In this document: one piece after another, positions 7,425 through 17,836 of the stretch | How positions within the stretch are numbered: the stretch's first letter is position 1 | How the letters are laid out: each line of letters begins with the position of its first letter | Source of the DNA: Klenkia soli | GTDB taxonomy: Bacteria > Actinomycetota > Actinomycetes > Mycobacteriales > Geodermatophilaceae | Direction of reading: 5' to 3' | Assembly: GCF_900103975.1 (NCBI RefSeq) | Contig: NZ_FNIR01000002.1 | Coordinates: forward strand, 186,001-250,000 | DNA length: 64,000 bases | Notes under the pieces: model-generated | The model's database searches: none | What the model was told of the DNA's origin: nothing | What the model saw: only the letters and a program-made list of their open reading frames with translations | Position numbers and translations under genes: made by a program

Positions 7425-9044
7425 GTGTCCACCCCCCTGCCCACCACGCGCTCGCGATCCGACCGCTGGTGGGGTGACCGCAGCGTCACCGTGAAGGTGC
7501 TCGCCGCCGTCGGCGTCGCCTCGCTGGTCGCCGGCACCATCGGTGTCCTGGGGCTCCGCGCCCTGGACAGCGCCGCCGACACCAGCCAGTCCATCTACGA
7601 GAACAACGTGACCAGCGTGGTGGCGATCGGCGCGATGATCGACGACGTCCAGCAGCTCCGGGTCGCGTCCCGGAACGCCATCCTCGCCGCGGACCAGCAG
7701 GCCACCACGACGGCGGTGGACTCGGTGGGCACGATCCTCGAGGCCTACGCGACGGACCAGGCGAGCTACACCGAGTTCGGGATGACCCCCGACAAGCAGG
7801 ACGTGGTGGATGCCGCCGCGGCCGACCTCGCCGACTGGAAGAACTTCTTCGACACCACGCTCACCCCGCTGTCGATGGCCAACGACTACGCCGGGTGGAT
7901 CACGGCGAACGACGCCAACGGTGCGCTCGGCCAGATCACCGACCAGCTGGGCTCGCTGCGCGACGTCGAGACCCAGCAGGCGGAGCAGGCCGCCGCGGCC
8001 GCCCGGGCCGATGCGGACTCCGCCCGCACGACGAGCATCGTGGTGCTGGTCCTGGGCATCCTGCTCGCCCTGGCCGTCGGCTGGCTGGTGGCCCGCGCCG
8101 TGGGCCGGGGCATGCGCCGGGTCCAGGGGGTGGCCGAGGCGCTGGCCGCCGGCGACCTCACCGCGACGGTCGGCTCGACGACGCGCGACGAGCTGGGCCG
8201 GATGGGCACGGCGCTGGACGAGGCGATGGGCAACCTCCGCACGCTGATGGCCTCGGTGGTCGGGTCGGCCGATGCTGTGGCTGCCTCGAGCGAGGAGTTG
8301 TCGGCGTCCTCGGCGCAGATCTCGGCGTCGGCGGAGGAGACGAGCCTGCAGTCGGGGTTGGTGTCGGGTGCGGCCGATGAGGTGTCGCGGTCGGTGGCGA
8401 CGGTGGCTGCCGGTGCGGAGGAGATGTCGGCCTCGATCCGGGAGATCGCGCAGAACGCCAACGAGGCGGCGCGGGTGGCTGCTGGTGCGGTGACCGAGGC
8501 CGAGGCGACGAACCAGACGATCCAGAAGCTGGGGCTGTCCTCGAAGGAGATCGGCGACGTGGTGAAGGTGATCACGAGCATCGCGGAGCAGACCAACCTG
8601 CTGGCGCTCAACGCCACGATCGAGGCCGCCCGGGCCGGTGAGGCGGGCAAGGGCTTCGCCGTGGTGGCCAACGAGGTCAAGGAGCTCGCGCAGGAGACCG
8701 CCCGGGCGACCGAGGACATCGCCCGCCGGGTGGAGGCCATCCAGGCCGACACCGGGGGTGCGGTCGCGGCGATCGGGCGGATCGGTGAGGTGATCGGGCA
8801 GATCAACGACTACCAGCTGACCATCGCCTCCGCGGTGGAGGAGCAGACGGCCACCACCAACGAGATGTCGCGCAGCGTGGCCGAGGCCGCGGGTGGCACG
8901 ACGGAGATCGCCGCCAACATCACCGGGGTCTCGGGTGCGGCGTCCTCGACCACGCAGGCCCTGGGCCAGACCCGGGTGGCCGTCGACGAGCTGTCCCGGA
9001 TGGCCGCCGACCTGCGCACCACCGTCGGCCGCTTCACCTACTGA
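7425..9044 (+). CDS. Methyl-accepting chemotaxis protein 1
   Basis: A 539-residue membrane receptor. TM1 is near residues 24-43, followed by an extracellular helical region of about 160 residues resembling a four-helix-bundle sensor, TM2 near 203-224, HAMP to about 278, then the coiled-coil signalling domain with the hairpin tip [20 protein letters not shown]. The GTG at 7425 is preceded by GAGGAG at 7414-7419; the longer in-frame extension is low-complexity. No C-terminal CheR/CheB-tethering pentapeptide is seen. The signalling half is nearly identical in DNA to that of receptor 3. The ligand is unknown. Confidence 0.93.
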   Translation: MSTPLPTTRSRSDRWWGDRSVTVKVLAAVGVASLVAGTIGVLGLRALDSAADTSQSIYENNVTSVVAIGAMIDDVQQLRVASRNAILAADQQATTTAVDSVGTILEAYATDQASYTEFGMTPDKQDVVDAAAADLADWKNFFDTTLTPLSMANDYAGWITANDANGALGQITDQLGSLRDVETQQAEQAAAAARADADSARTTSIVVLVLGILLALAVGWLVARAVGRGMRRVQGVAEALAAGDLTATVGSTTRDELGRMGTALDEAMGNLRTLMASVVGSADAVAASSEELSASSAQISASAEETSLQSGLVSGAADEVSRSVATVAAGAEEMSASIREIAQNANEAARVAAGAVTEAEATNQTIQKLGLSSKEIGDVVKVITSIAEQTNLLALNATIEAARAGEAGKGFAVVANEVKELAQETARATEDIARRVEAIQADTGGAVAAIGRIGEVIGQINDYQLTIASAVEEQTATTNEMSRSVAEAAGGTTEIAANITGVSGAASSTTQALGQTRVAVDELSRMAADLRTTVGRFTY

Positions 9045-9047
9045 CCC
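8274..9047. repeat. Duplicated receptor signalling module, copy A
   Basis: A 774-bp stretch that I can align without gaps to 11604-12377 with about eleven base differences, nearly all silent. The encoded proteins differ at one residue (Ser in EEMSAS against Thr). The match begins at GCTGTGGCTGCC and runs a few bases past the stop codon. The sequences on either side diverge at once. Confidence 0.9.
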
Positions 9048-9084
9048 ACCCCACCCACCGTCGGACGACCGAGGAGGACCGGAC

Positions 9085-10722
9085 ATGACCGACCACACGA
9101 CGAGCCGCCGCGGGCTCGGCCGCGCAGGTCTGCGCACCAAGCTGGCCCTGGCCTTCGGCGGGGTGGCCCTGCTGCTCGTGCTCTGCGCGGTGGGCGGGGT
9201 GGCCGCGGTCGGCCAGCAGCGGCAGCTGGCCCAGCAGGTGCGCGCCGCCGACGGCGTGCTGCGGGACGCCGAGACGATGCGCTTCCAGATCGCCGACGCG
9301 ACCGGGTGGCAGGGCTTCGTGCTCGCCGACGTCGCGGCGTTCGGCCCCGAGGCGTCCCTGCAGGACGACTCCTACAACCGCGCCGGCTTCCTGGCCAGCA
9401 AGGCCTCGATCTACCAGTGGCTGGACGCGGTCGACACCTCCGGGATGGACGCCGCCGAGCTGGCCGCCTTCGACCAGCTCCGGCCGGCCTGGGACAGCTA
9501 CTACTCCTGGGACGACCAGGTCATCGCCTGGATCCGCCCCGGCACGCAGGCCGGGCTCGCCCAGGCCCAGACCTCGATCAACGGCGGTGACGCCGGCGCG
9601 GCCTACACGGTGGTGCTGGGCATCGCCGACACCATCGCCGGATCGGCCCAGGACCGCCTGGACGCCCTGGCCGACCGGCAGTCGGCCGCGCAGACCCGGG
9701 CGACCTGGCTGCTGTGGTCCGCCGGTGCCGCCGGCCTACTGCTGGCCGCCCTGCTCGCCTGGGCGGTCACCCGGTCGGTGGCCCGTCCGCTGGACCGGAT
9801 CCGCGAGGTCGCCGAGGGCCTCGGCGCCGGTGACCTGACCCAGCGCACCGGGCTGACCGGTCGGGACGAGATGGGTCGGACCGGTGCCGCTCTCGACGCC
9901 GCCGCCGAGCAGCTGCGGGGGGTCATGGCCGCGGTGATCGGCTCGGCCGACGCGGTGGCCGCCTCGAGCCAGCAGCTCGCCTCGTCGTCGGCGCGCATCT
10001 CGGCCTCGTCGCAGGAGACGAGCCTGCAGTCGGGGCTGGTCTCGGGTGCGGCCGACGAGGTGTCGCGCAGCGTGGCCACGGTGGCCGCCGGTGCGGAGCA
10101 GATGAGTGCCTCGATCCGGGAGATCGCGCAGAACGCCAACGAGGCCGCCCGGGTCGCCGCCGAGGCGGTGAGCGAGGCGGAGGCCACCAACGCCACGATC
10201 GCCCGGCTGGGGGCGTCCTCGAAGGAGATCGGCGACGTCGTCAAGGTCATCACCGCGATCGCCGGGCAGACCAACCTGCTGGCCCTGAACGCGACGATCG
10301 AGGCCGCCCGGGCCGGCGAGGCGGGCAAGGGCTTCGCCGTCGTGGCCAACGAGGTCAAGGAGCTCGCCCGGGAGACCGCCCGGGCGACCGAGGACATCGC
10401 CCGCCGGGTGGAGGCCATCCAGAACGACACCGGCGGTGCGGTCGCGGCGATCGGCCGGATCGGCACCGTCATCGGCCAGATCAACGACTACCAGCTGACC
10501 ATCGCCAGCGCGGTCGAGGAGCAGACCGCCACCACCAACGAGATGTCGCGCAGCGTGGCCGAGGCCGCGGGCGGGACCACCGAGATCGCCGCCACCATCA
10601 CCGGCGTCTCCGGGTCCGCCACCTCGACCACCGAGGCGCTCGGCCAGACCCGCGTCGCCGTCGACGAGCTGTCCCGCATGGCCGCCGACCTCCGCACCAC
10701 CGTCGGCCGCTTCACCCACTGA
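9085..10722 (+). CDS. Methyl-accepting chemotaxis protein 2
   Basis: A 545-residue receptor with TM1 near residues 16-40, an aromatic-rich extracellular region ([14 protein letters not shown]) of about 165 residues unlike receptor 1, TM2 near 206-232, HAMP, and the conserved signalling coiled coil ending in RTTVGRFTH. The sensor shares an aspartate- and tryptophan-rich character with receptor 4 (both have a QW/WD-x-Y motif followed by DDQ), so these two may recognise related ligands. ATG with GAGGAGG upstream, 40 bp after receptor 1. Its signalling DNA is clearly diverged from copies A and B. Confidence 0.93.
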   Translation: MTDHTTSRRGLGRAGLRTKLALAFGGVALLLVLCAVGGVAAVGQQRQLAQQVRAADGVLRDAETMRFQIADATGWQGFVLADVAAFGPEASLQDDSYNRAGFLASKASIYQWLDAVDTSGMDAAELAAFDQLRPAWDSYYSWDDQVIAWIRPGTQAGLAQAQTSINGGDAGAAYTVVLGIADTIAGSAQDRLDALADRQSAAQTRATWLLWSAGAAGLLLAALLAWAVTRSVARPLDRIREVAEGLGAGDLTQRTGLTGRDEMGRTGAALDAAAEQLRGVMAAVIGSADAVAASSQQLASSSARISASSQETSLQSGLVSGAADEVSRSVATVAAGAEQMSASIREIAQNANEAARVAAEAVSEAEATNATIARLGASSKEIGDVVKVITAIAGQTNLLALNATIEAARAGEAGKGFAVVANEVKELARETARATEDIARRVEAIQNDTGGAVAAIGRIGTVIGQINDYQLTIASAVEEQTATTNEMSRSVAEAAGGTTEIAATITGVSGSATSTTEALGQTRVAVDELSRMAADLRTTVGRFTH

Positions 10723-10763
10723 CCTCCCCGGTCCACCGCCACCCCTGAACCGAAGAGGCCCCC

Positions 10764-12374
10764 ATGAGCACCGTCCGCACCCGCCTGGGTTCCCTGGGCG
10801 TCCGCACCAAGATCGTCGCTGCCGTCCTGGTCGCCGCCGTCGCGGCCGCGGCCGTCGGGATCACCGGTCTCACCGCCCTGTCCGCCTCGGCGGACCGCAC
10901 CCAGGTCGTCTACGCCGACGACGTCCGGGGCGTCCAGCTCGCGCAGGAGATGCGCTTCCAGCTGATCTCCATCCGGTTCGCGCAGCTCAACCGCACCAAC
11001 GCCACCAACGCCGGTGACGCCGACACCCTCGCGAAGTGGACCAGCACCCGGGGCGACGCCGTCACGGCCTTCGACGCCGCGGCGCAGCAGCTGCTGGACA
11101 CCGTCACGCTCTCCTCCTCCGACCGCGGCGTGGTCTCCGACGCGGTCGACGGGATCGACCGCTACATCGAGCTGACCGCCCAGCTGGACGCCTTCACCGC
11201 CGCCGGCGACCGGGCCGGTTGGCAGAACCTGCGCGACACCGAGGTCACCCCGCTGATGACGGGGGTCGTGGACGCCCTCGACGGCCTGGCCGCCGACCGC
11301 GCCGCCGCCGCGGCCACCGACGCGGCGGCAGCCGAGACGGCCTACCGCTCCACCCGGTGGGAGCTGCTGGCCACCCTGCTCGTCGGACTGGCCGTGGCGC
11401 TCGGGCTCGGGTTCGTCGTCGCCCGGTCGATCGTCGGACGGCTGCGGAAGCTGCAGACGGCCGTCACCGGGCTGGCCGGGGGCGACCTCACCGTGCAGAC
11501 CGGCATCACGTCCCGCGACGAGGTCGGCCAGACGGCGGCCCTGCTGGACAGCGCGCTGGTCGACCTGCGCGGGCTCATGTCCACCGTCGTCGGGTCCGCG
11601 GACGCTGTGGCTGCCTCGAGCGAGGAGTTGTCGGCGTCCTCGGCGCAGATCTCGGCGTCGGCGGAGGAGACGAGCCTGCAGTCGGGGTTGGTGTCGGGTG
11701 CGGCCGATGAGGTGTCGCGGTCGGTGGCGACGGTGGCTGCCGGTGCCGAGGAGATGACGGCCTCGATCCGGGAGATCGCGCAGAACGCCAACGAGGCGGC
11801 GCGGGTGGCTGCTGGTGCGGTGACCGAGGCCGAGGCGACGAACCAGACGATCCAGAAGCTGGGGCTGTCCTCGAAGGAGATCGGCGACGTGGTGAAGGTG
11901 ATCACGAGCATCGCGGAGCAGACGAACCTGCTGGCGCTGAACGCCACGATCGAGGCCGCCCGGGCCGGTGAGGCGGGCAAGGGCTTCGCCGTGGTGGCCA
12001 ACGAGGTCAAGGAGCTGGCGCAGGAGACCGCGCGGGCGACGGAGGACATCGCGCGTCGGGTGGAGGCCATCCAGGCCGACACCGGGGGTGCGGTCGCGGC
12101 GATCGGGCGGATCGGTGAGGTGATCGGGCAGATCAACGACTACCAGCTGACCATCGCCTCCGCGGTGGAGGAGCAGACGGCCACGACGAACGAGATGTCG
12201 CGCAGCGTGGCCGAGGCCGCGGGTGGCACGACGGAGATCGCCGCCAACATCACCGGGGTCTCGGGTGCGGCGTCCTCGACCACGCAGGCCCTGGGCCAGA
12301 CCCGGGTGGCCGTCGACGAGCTGTCCCGGATGGCCGCCGACCTGCGCACCACCGTCGGCCGCTTCACCTACTGA
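10764..12374 (+). CDS. Methyl-accepting chemotaxis protein 3
   Basis: A 536-residue receptor. TM1 is near 14-36, the extracellular bundle carries the segment [23 protein letters not shown]2 is near 196-222, then HAMP and the signalling domain. From about residue 281 to the end it matches receptor 1 except for one Ser/Thr change, while the sensor half is unrelated at sequence level. This is the pattern left by gene conversion or by swapping sensors onto one output module. The ATG at 10764 follows GAAGAGG, 41 bp after receptor 2. Confidence 0.93.
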   Translation: MSTVRTRLGSLGVRTKIVAAVLVAAVAAAAVGITGLTALSASADRTQVVYADDVRGVQLAQEMRFQLISIRFAQLNRTNATNAGDADTLAKWTSTRGDAVTAFDAAAQQLLDTVTLSSSDRGVVSDAVDGIDRYIELTAQLDAFTAAGDRAGWQNLRDTEVTPLMTGVVDALDGLAADRAAAAATDAAAAETAYRSTRWELLATLLVGLAVALGLGFVVARSIVGRLRKLQTAVTGLAGGDLTVQTGITSRDEVGQTAALLDSALVDLRGLMSTVVGSADAVAASSEELSASSAQISASAEETSLQSGLVSGAADEVSRSVATVAAGAEEMTASIREIAQNANEAARVAAGAVTEAEATNQTIQKLGLSSKEIGDVVKVITSIAEQTNLLALNATIEAARAGEAGKGFAVVANEVKELAQETARATEDIARRVEAIQADTGGAVAAIGRIGEVIGQINDYQLTIASAVEEQTATTNEMSRSVAEAAGGTTEIAANITGVSGAASSTTQALGQTRVAVDELSRMAADLRTTVGRFTY

Positions 12375-12377
12375 CCC
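11604..12377. repeat. Duplicated receptor signalling module, copy B
   Basis: Partner of 8274-9047, in the same orientation and exactly 3330 bp downstream. Recombination between the copies would delete or amplify receptor 2 together with a hybrid of receptors 1 and 3. Confidence 0.9.
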
Positions 12378-12405
12378 GCTCACCAGCAGAACCGAGGAGC
12401 CACCC

Positions 12406-14043
12406 ATGACCACCACCGACACGGCCGCGGCCACCCGCGGGCGCCGTTTCGGCATCCGCCCGCAGGTGATCGCCGTCGGTGCGGCCGGCATCGTCGCGGC
12501 CGCCGCCGTCGGCGCGGTCGGCATCGCCGGGCTCGGCACCGCCCGTCACCACCTCGACTCGGTGCTCGAGATGCAGGGGGCGTTGACCGTCGCGCAGCGG
12601 ATCCAGACCGCCGACGCCGACATCAGCGGCTGGCAGGTCGCCTATGCGTGGGACGCCCGGCGGGTCAGCCCCCTGGTGGCCATCGACCCCACCAGCGCCA
12701 ACCGCAAGGGGTTCCTGGACTCGGAGCGGTCCCTCGAGGCGACGCTGGACAGCATGCCCGTCGACGCCCTGTCCAGCTCCGAGCGCGCGACCTACGCCCA
12801 GATCAACGACCAGTGGGACGCCTACTTCGACGCCGACGACCAAGCTGTGCTGGCCTACTCGAAGAACACCCCCGCCACCACGGACGCCGGGGACGCGATC
12901 GTCCTGGGCCAGGGGTACGACATCTACTACCAGCTGCTGCAGCTGACCGAGGACCTGCACGACTCGCTGTCCGACCGGGTGGACGCCGAGACCGCTGCCG
13001 CCCAGTCCGCGCAGACCCGGTCGACCTGGCTGGTCGCCGGGGCCCTCGGTCTCGGGCTCGTCCTCGTCCTCGCGCTGGCGGTGTGGCTGTCCGGGCGGAT
13101 GGTCTCGGGCCTGCGGCGGCTCCGGGACTCGGCCACCGCGCTCGCGGCCGGCGACCTCACCCGCAGCACCGGGGTGCGCCGGGCCGACGAGGTCGGCGAC
13201 ACCGCCGTGGCCCTCGACGAGGCACTGGGCAACCTGCGCTCGCTGATGTCCTCGGTGGTCGGGTCGGCCGATGCGGTGGCTGCCTCGAGCGAGGAGCTGT
13301 CGGCGTCGGCCGCGCAGATCTCGGCGTCGGCGGAGCAGACCAGCGTGCAGTCCGGTGCGGTGTCCGGAGCAGCCGAGGAGGTGTCGCGCAGCGTGGCCAC
13401 GGTGGCCGCGGGTGCGGAGCAGATGAGCGCCTCGATTCGGGAGATCGCGCAGAACGCCAACGAGGCCGCCCGGGTCGCCGCGGAGGCCGTGAGCGAGGCC
13501 GAGGCCACCAACGCCACCATCACCAAGCTGGGGGTCTCCTCCAAGGAGATCGGTGACGTGATCAAGGTGATCACGAGCATCGCCGAGCAGACCAACCTGC
13601 TCGCGCTCAACGCCACCATCGAGGCCGCCCGCGCCGGTGAGGCGGGCAAGGGCTTCGCCGTGGTGGCCAACGAGGTCAAGGAGCTCGCGCAGGAGACCGC
13701 CCGGGCCACGGAGGACATCGCCCGCCGCGTGGAGGCCATCCAGGCCGACACCGGGGGCGCCGTGGCCGCCATCGGCCGGATCGGCACCGTCATCGGCCAG
13801 ATCAACGACTACCAGCTGACCATCGCCACCGCGGTCGAGGAGCAGACGGCGACGACGAACGAGATGTCCCGGTCGGTGGCCGAGGCCGCGGGCGGGACGA
13901 CGGAGATCGCCGCCACGATCACCGGGGTGTCCGGCGCGGCGGGCTCGACGACGCAGGCGCTGGGGCAGACCCGGGTCGCCGTCGACGAGCTGGCCCGCAT
14001 GGCCGGCGACCTGCACACCACCGTCCGCGGCTTCACCTTCTAG
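12406..14043 (+). CDS. Methyl-accepting chemotaxis protein 4
   Basis: A 545-residue receptor: TM1 near 17-40, an extracellular sensor with [18 protein letters not shown]2 near 205-232, HAMP, and a signalling domain ending TTVRGFTF. Its signalling region is protein-conserved with the other three but less identical in DNA than the 1/3 pair. The ATG at 12406 follows GAGGAG, 31 bp after receptor 3. The sensor resembles receptor 2 more than 1 or 3. Confidence 0.93.
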   Translation: MTTTDTAAATRGRRFGIRPQVIAVGAAGIVAAAAVGAVGIAGLGTARHHLDSVLEMQGALTVAQRIQTADADISGWQVAYAWDARRVSPLVAIDPTSANRKGFLDSERSLEATLDSMPVDALSSSERATYAQINDQWDAYFDADDQAVLAYSKNTPATTDAGDAIVLGQGYDIYYQLLQLTEDLHDSLSDRVDAETAAAQSAQTRSTWLVAGALGLGLVLVLALAVWLSGRMVSGLRRLRDSATALAAGDLTRSTGVRRADEVGDTAVALDEALGNLRSLMSSVVGSADAVAASSEELSASAAQISASAEQTSVQSGAVSGAAEEVSRSVATVAAGAEQMSASIREIAQNANEAARVAAEAVSEAEATNATITKLGVSSKEIGDVIKVITSIAEQTNLLALNATIEAARAGEAGKGFAVVANEVKELAQETARATEDIARRVEAIQADTGGAVAAIGRIGTVIGQINDYQLTIATAVEEQTATTNEMSRSVAEAAGGTTEIAATITGVSGAAGSTTQALGQTRVAVDELARMAGDLHTTVRGFTF

Positions 14044-14052
14044 GCCCCGGAC

Positions 14053-14961
14053 ATGCCCTACACGCTGGTCAGCGCCGCCACGCTCGGCTTCGACCTGGTC
14101 CGCCTTTCCGGCGGCCCGGACGTCGCGGCGGTCCTGCTGGCGGGTCTGGGCGCCGGCCCCGAGCACCTGCAGGGCTGGGCGGCCCAGCACCCGGTGGCCA
14201 CGGGTACCGCGTCGCAGCGCACCCGCTGGGCCGAGCGGTCGACCCGGATCCGGGAGCTGGCCACGGCCGGGGTCCCGGGGCTGCGGTCGCTCGATGCCCC
14301 GCCGCAGGACCGGACCGCGGCTCTGGTCGCCCTGCTCGAGCAGGGCACCATCGGGGACGCGGCAGCGCTGGAGCGGGTGCTCCGGGACGACGTGCTGGGT
14401 GCGGGGTCGACCTCGGCCGTGGCCGTCGGTCCCGACGTGCGGGACCTGGCTGCCGAGGTGCTGTCCGACGCGGCGATCGCCGCCTGGGGCGGGCCCGCGG
14501 TGCCGGAGGAGGACCGGCGCGCGGCCCGGCGGGCGGTCGACCACGTCCGCCCGGTACCGCTCCCCGACCTCGGCCCGAGCGCCGAGGCCCTCCACGCGGC
14601 GCTGGACCGGGTCGCCGGCTTCGACGAGCTGGCCCGTGGCCGGTGGCGGGTCGCCGTCGACGAGGTGCGCGAGGGCCGGCGGGACTGGGCGGCCGCCATG
14701 CACGGGGCCGCCTGGGCCGCCCACGTGTCCGGGCGGACCCGCGCCCTGGCGGCGGCCCAGCTGATGGCGGTGCGGGCCTTCCGGGAGTCCGGCTTCACCG
14801 CCGGCGACGGGGCGCGCGGGCTGTGGAACGCGGTGGCGGGCTGCGTCCAGGCGGTGGCCATGAACGACCTGCTCGACGGCGCGTCGCTGGACCAGCTGCT
14901 GCTGCCGTGGCTGCTCGCCGAGGGGGACCACCCCACGGGGGTGCACCGCGTCCCCGGGTGA
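14053..14961 (+). CDS. Unknown protein encoded inside the chemotaxis operon
   Basis: A 302-residue, Ala/Leu/Arg-rich, apparently all-alpha soluble protein. I recognise no family and see no signal peptide, membrane segment, P-loop or receiver domain. The middle (about 95-215) is acidic and helical. The C-terminal third has a small-residue helix (AAQLMAVRAFRESGF) followed by LWNAVAGCVQAVAMNDLLD. It starts 9 bp after receptor 4 and is followed by the promoter-like region of cheB, so it is probably co-transcribed with the receptors. A role in receptor-array assembly or signal modification is conceivable but unproven. Confidence 0.75.
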   Translation: MPYTLVSAATLGFDLVRLSGGPDVAAVLLAGLGAGPEHLQGWAAQHPVATGTASQRTRWAERSTRIRELATAGVPGLRSLDAPPQDRTAALVALLEQGTIGDAAALERVLRDDVLGAGSTSAVAVGPDVRDLAAEVLSDAAIAAWGGPAVPEEDRRAARRAVDHVRPVPLPDLGPSAEALHAALDRVAGFDELARGRWRVAVDEVREGRRDWAAAMHGAAWAAHVSGRTRALAAAQLMAVRAFRESGFTAGDGARGLWNAVAGCVQAVAMNDLLDGASLDQLLLPWLLAEGDHPTGVHRVPG

Positions 14962-14971
14962 CCGACCCGGC

Positions 14972-14998
14972 TCAAGTACCACGCCCCCGTGCCGACAC
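14972..14998 (+). promoter_or_regulatory. Sigma28 (FliA/WhiG-type) promoter before cheB
   Basis: TCAAGTAC (14972-14979), 11 nt, then GCCGACAC (14991-14998). The classical flagellar sigma promoter is TAAAGTTT-N11-GCCGATAA; spacing and most core bases fit. Transcription would begin near 15005, about 40 bp before the cheB start. This suggests that cheB onward can be expressed with late flagellar genes. Assigned by eye. Confidence 0.5.
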
Positions 14999-15047
14999 TC
15001 CTACCACTGGCTGCCCCCGGGCCGGCCCCAGCAGAGAGCAGGATGCC

Positions 15048-16139
15048 GTGCCCCCGATCCGGGTGATGGTGGTCGACGACTCGATCGTCGTCCGCAAGAT
15101 CGTCACCGACGTGCTCAGCGAGGACCCGGCCATCGAGGTCGTGGGCACCGCGGTCAACGGCAAGGTGGCGTTGGCCAAGATCGACCAGCTGCGGCCGGAC
15201 CTGATCACGATGGACATCGAGATGCCCGAGCTCAACGGCATCCAGACCGTCGCGGCCATCCGGGCCACCGGTCGGCGCACCCCGATCATCATGTTCTCCA
15301 CGCTCACCGAGCGGGGCGCGACCGCCACGCTGGACGCGCTGGCCGCGGGTGCCGACGACTACGTGACGAAGCCGGCCAACGTCGGCAGCATCATGCAGTC
15401 CAAGGAGAGCGTCCGCGAGCAGCTCATCCCGCGGATCAAGGTCCTCACCGGCCGCCCGCTCGGCCCGGCCCTCGCCCCGGCCGCCCCCCGCGCGGCCGTC
15501 GTCCCCCCGCCCGCGGCGCGCCGCGGTGTGCGGAAGGCCCCCGCCGTCCTGGTGATCGGGTCCTCGACCGGTGGACCCGACGCCCTCACCAAGGTCATCC
15601 CGCGGCTGCCGCGGGACTTCCCGCTCCCCGTGCTCGTCGTCCAGCACATGCCGCCGGTGTTCACCAAGCAGTTCGCCGGCCGGCTGGACCGGTTGAGCGC
15701 GCTGACCGTCGTCGAGGCGACCGCAGGCGTGCCGATCGGCCCCGGGACGGTGCACATCGCCCCCGGCGACTTCCACCTCACCGTGGCACCCGGCGCCGGC
15801 GTCCGGCGCACCGCCCTGGACCAGGCCGCCCCGGAGAACTTCTGCCGGCCGGCCGTCGACGTCCTCTTCCGGTCCGCCGCGGCCGCCTACGACGGCGCCG
15901 TGCTGGCCGTCGTCCTCACCGGCATGGGGTCGGACGGGAAGCTGGGCACCGGTCGCATCCGCGAGGCCGGCGGCACCGTCGTCGCCCAGGACCAGGCCAC
16001 GTCCGTCGTCTGGGGCATGCCCGGCGCGGTGACGCAGGCCGGCCACGCCGACGAGGTCGTCCCGCTGGACCGCGTCACCGACACCATCCTCCGACTCGCC
16101 GGCACCCGACCCTCGACCCTGGTTGGAGCTCGTCCATGA
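15048..16139 (+). CDS. cheB: Chemotaxis protein-glutamate methylesterase CheB
   Basis: A 363-residue response regulator that removes methyl groups from receptors for adaptation. The receiver domain has the acidic pair Asp10-Asp11 and phospho-acceptor Asp56 (ITMDIEMPEL). A proline/alanine linker follows at about 135-165. The methylesterase domain has the serine in SSTGGP, the histidine in QHMPPVFTKQF and the aspartate in TGMGSDG. GTG 15048 gives the normal receiver N-terminus; the ATG at 15043 is out of frame. The stop overlaps the cheR start as ATGA. Confidence 0.95.
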   Translation: MPPIRVMVVDDSIVVRKIVTDVLSEDPAIEVVGTAVNGKVALAKIDQLRPDLITMDIEMPELNGIQTVAAIRATGRRTPIIMFSTLTERGATATLDALAAGADDYVTKPANVGSIMQSKESVREQLIPRIKVLTGRPLGPALAPAAPRAAVVPPPAARRGVRKAPAVLVIGSSTGGPDALTKVIPRLPRDFPLPVLVVQHMPPVFTKQFAGRLDRLSALTVVEATAGVPIGPGTVHIAPGDFHLTVAPGAGVRRTALDQAAPENFCRPAVDVLFRSAAAAYDGAVLAVVLTGMGSDGKLGTGRIREAGGTVVAQDQATSVVWGMPGAVTQAGHADEVVPLDRVTDTILRLAGTRPSTLVGARP

Positions 16140-16966
16140 CCACCGCCCTCGCCACCCCCGGCTTCGACTGGGTCTGCCAGCTGGTGCGACGGGAGTCCGC
16201 GATCGTGCTGGCCCCCGGCAAGGAGTACCTGGTCGAGGCCCGGCTCATGCCGCTGGCCCGGCAGATGGGGCTCGCCGGCGTCGCCGAGCTCGTCGACCGG
16301 GTGCGCTCGCGCCCCGACCCGGCGACCAACCGCCGCATCGTCGAGGCGCTGACCACGAACGAGACCTCCTGGTTCCGGGACGGCGACCCGTTCACCACGC
16401 TGACCAGCACCGTCGTCCCGGCCCTGCAGGCCGCCCGTCGGCCGAACGAGCAGATCAACATCTGGTCCGCGGCCTGCTCGAGCGGGCAGGAGGCGTACAC
16501 GATCGGCATGCTGCTGGCCGACGCGCTGCCCGGCGCCGCCGGCCGGGTCAGGATCACCGCGACCGACCTGTCCCGCGACATGGTGGCCCGCACCCGGGCC
16601 GGCCGGTTCAGCCAGCTCGAGGTCAACCGGGGCCTGCCGGCCCCCATGCTGGTCCGGCACTTCACCCGGGTCGGCACGGAGTGGGAGATCGCCCCCGCAC
16701 TGCGCCAGATGGTCACCGCCAGCGAGCTGAACCTGGCGGGCCCGTTCCCCCGCCTGGGCCCGTTCGACGTGGTCTACCTGCGCAACGTGCTCATCTACTT
16801 CGACCCGCCGACCAAGCGCGAGGTGCTGCGCAAGGTCCGGCAGGTCATGCGACCGGACGGCTGGCTCTTCCTGGGGGCAGCCGAGACGACCTTGGGTGTC
16901 GACGACACCTGGGAGCGGGTCCCCTGCGGCCGCGGCTCCGCCTACCGACCGACGAAGGGGAACTGA
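16136..16966 (+). CDS. cheR: Chemotaxis protein methyltransferase CheR
   Basis: A 276-residue SAM-dependent enzyme that methylates receptor glutamates. The N-terminal helical domain carries TTNETSWFRD. The SAM-binding region has IWSAACSSGQEAYTIGMLL, and the late motif is FDVVYLRNVLIYFD. Length is normal and there is no TPR extension. It overlaps cheB by 4 nt. It is the counterpart of CheB in the same operon. Confidence 0.95.
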   Translation: MTTALATPGFDWVCQLVRRESAIVLAPGKEYLVEARLMPLARQMGLAGVAELVDRVRSRPDPATNRRIVEALTTNETSWFRDGDPFTTLTSTVVPALQAARRPNEQINIWSAACSSGQEAYTIGMLLADALPGAAGRVRITATDLSRDMVARTRAGRFSQLEVNRGLPAPMLVRHFTRVGTEWEIAPALRQMVTASELNLAGPFPRLGPFDVVYLRNVLIYFDPPTKREVLRKVRQVMRPDGWLFLGAAETTLGVDDTWERVPCGRGSAYRPTKGN

Positions 16967-16967
16967 C

Positions 16968-17351
16968 ATGCGAGCGCTGGTGATCGACGACTCCCGCGCC
17001 ATGCGCCGGATCGTCGCGTCGATCCTGGAGGGCTTCGGGTACGAGACCCGTCCCGCCGGGCACGGCCGGGAGGCCCTGGACGTGCTCGAGGAGGGCTGGG
17101 TCCCCGACCTGGCCTGCATCGACTGGAACATGCCGGTGATGGACGGGCTGCAGTTCGTCTCCGCCGTCCGGGCCAACCCGGCCTGGCGGTCGGTGACGCT
17201 GATGATGGTCACCACCGAGAGCGAGCACGGCCAGATCGTCAAGGCGCTGGCCGCCGGCGCCCACGAGTACGTCATCAAGCCGTTCACCGCCGACGCCATC
17301 GGCGACAAGCTGGCCCTGCTCGGCCTGCTCCCCACCGGGGTCCCGGCGTGA
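16968..17351 (+). CDS. cheY: CheY-type response regulator (first copy)
   Basis: A 127-residue stand-alone receiver with Asp7/Asp8, phospho-acceptor Asp52 (ACIDWNMPVMDG), the TT pair in MMVTTESE and Lys in YVIKPF. There is no DNA-binding domain, so it acts by protein contact, presumably at a motor switch. The ATG starts one base after the cheR stop; the stop overlaps the next GTG. It is paired with a CheX-like phosphatase gene directly downstream. The motor it addresses is not encoded in this window. Confidence 0.92.
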   Translation: MRALVIDDSRAMRRIVASILEGFGYETRPAGHGREALDVLEEGWVPDLACIDWNMPVMDGLQFVSAVRANPAWRSVTLMMVTTESEHGQIVKALAAGAHEYVIKPFTADAIGDKLALLGLLPTGVPA

Positions 17352-17836
17352 GCGCCCCGATCACCCACCTGCTCGACGGCGAGACGGTCACCGCGGTCGC
17401 CGGCGAGGTGTGGAGCGCGCTGGTCGGCGAGGAGGAGTTCCTCGTCCCCGGCCACGACGGGCCCGTCGTCCTCGGGCCCAGCGCCTGGGTCACGGTCACC
17501 GGACCGTGGAACGGGCTGGTCGTGCTGACCTGCGACGAGGCCGGCACCGCCGACCTGACCCGGTCGGTGCTGCAGATGCGGGCCGACGAGGAGGTCACCG
17601 CCGAGGACGTCGACGACGTGCTCCGCGAGCTGGCCAACATCCTCGGCGGCAACGTGAAGTCCCTGCTCCCGGGTCCCTCGGCCCTGGGCCTGCCCGAGAC
17701 CGGCGTCGCCCCGCTGCGCGCGGCCGACGTCGACACCTGTCGGGTGGCCGCCAGCTGGCGCGGCCACGACCTGGCCATCACCATCCAGGGCGCCACGGAG
17801 GCGCCCGTGTTCACCACCACGGAGGTCCCGCAGTGA
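17348..17836 (+). CDS. CheX-like phosphatase (first copy)
   Basis: A 162-residue protein with the E-x-x-N signature of CheC/CheX/FliY phosphatases at Glu94-Leu-Ala-Asn97, in a helix reading VLRELANILGGNVKSLLP. These enzymes dephosphorylate CheY-P and terminate the signal. Only one clear ExxN motif is present, so CheX is closer than two-motif CheC. It overlaps both neighbours by GTGA. Confidence 0.8.
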   Translation: MSAPITHLLDGETVTAVAGEVWSALVGEEEFLVPGHDGPVVLGPSAWVTVTGPWNGLVVLTCDEAGTADLTRSVLQMRADEEVTAEDVDDVLRELANILGGNVKSLLPGPSALGLPETGVAPLRAADVDTCRVAASWRGHDLAITIQGATEAPVFTTTEVPQ

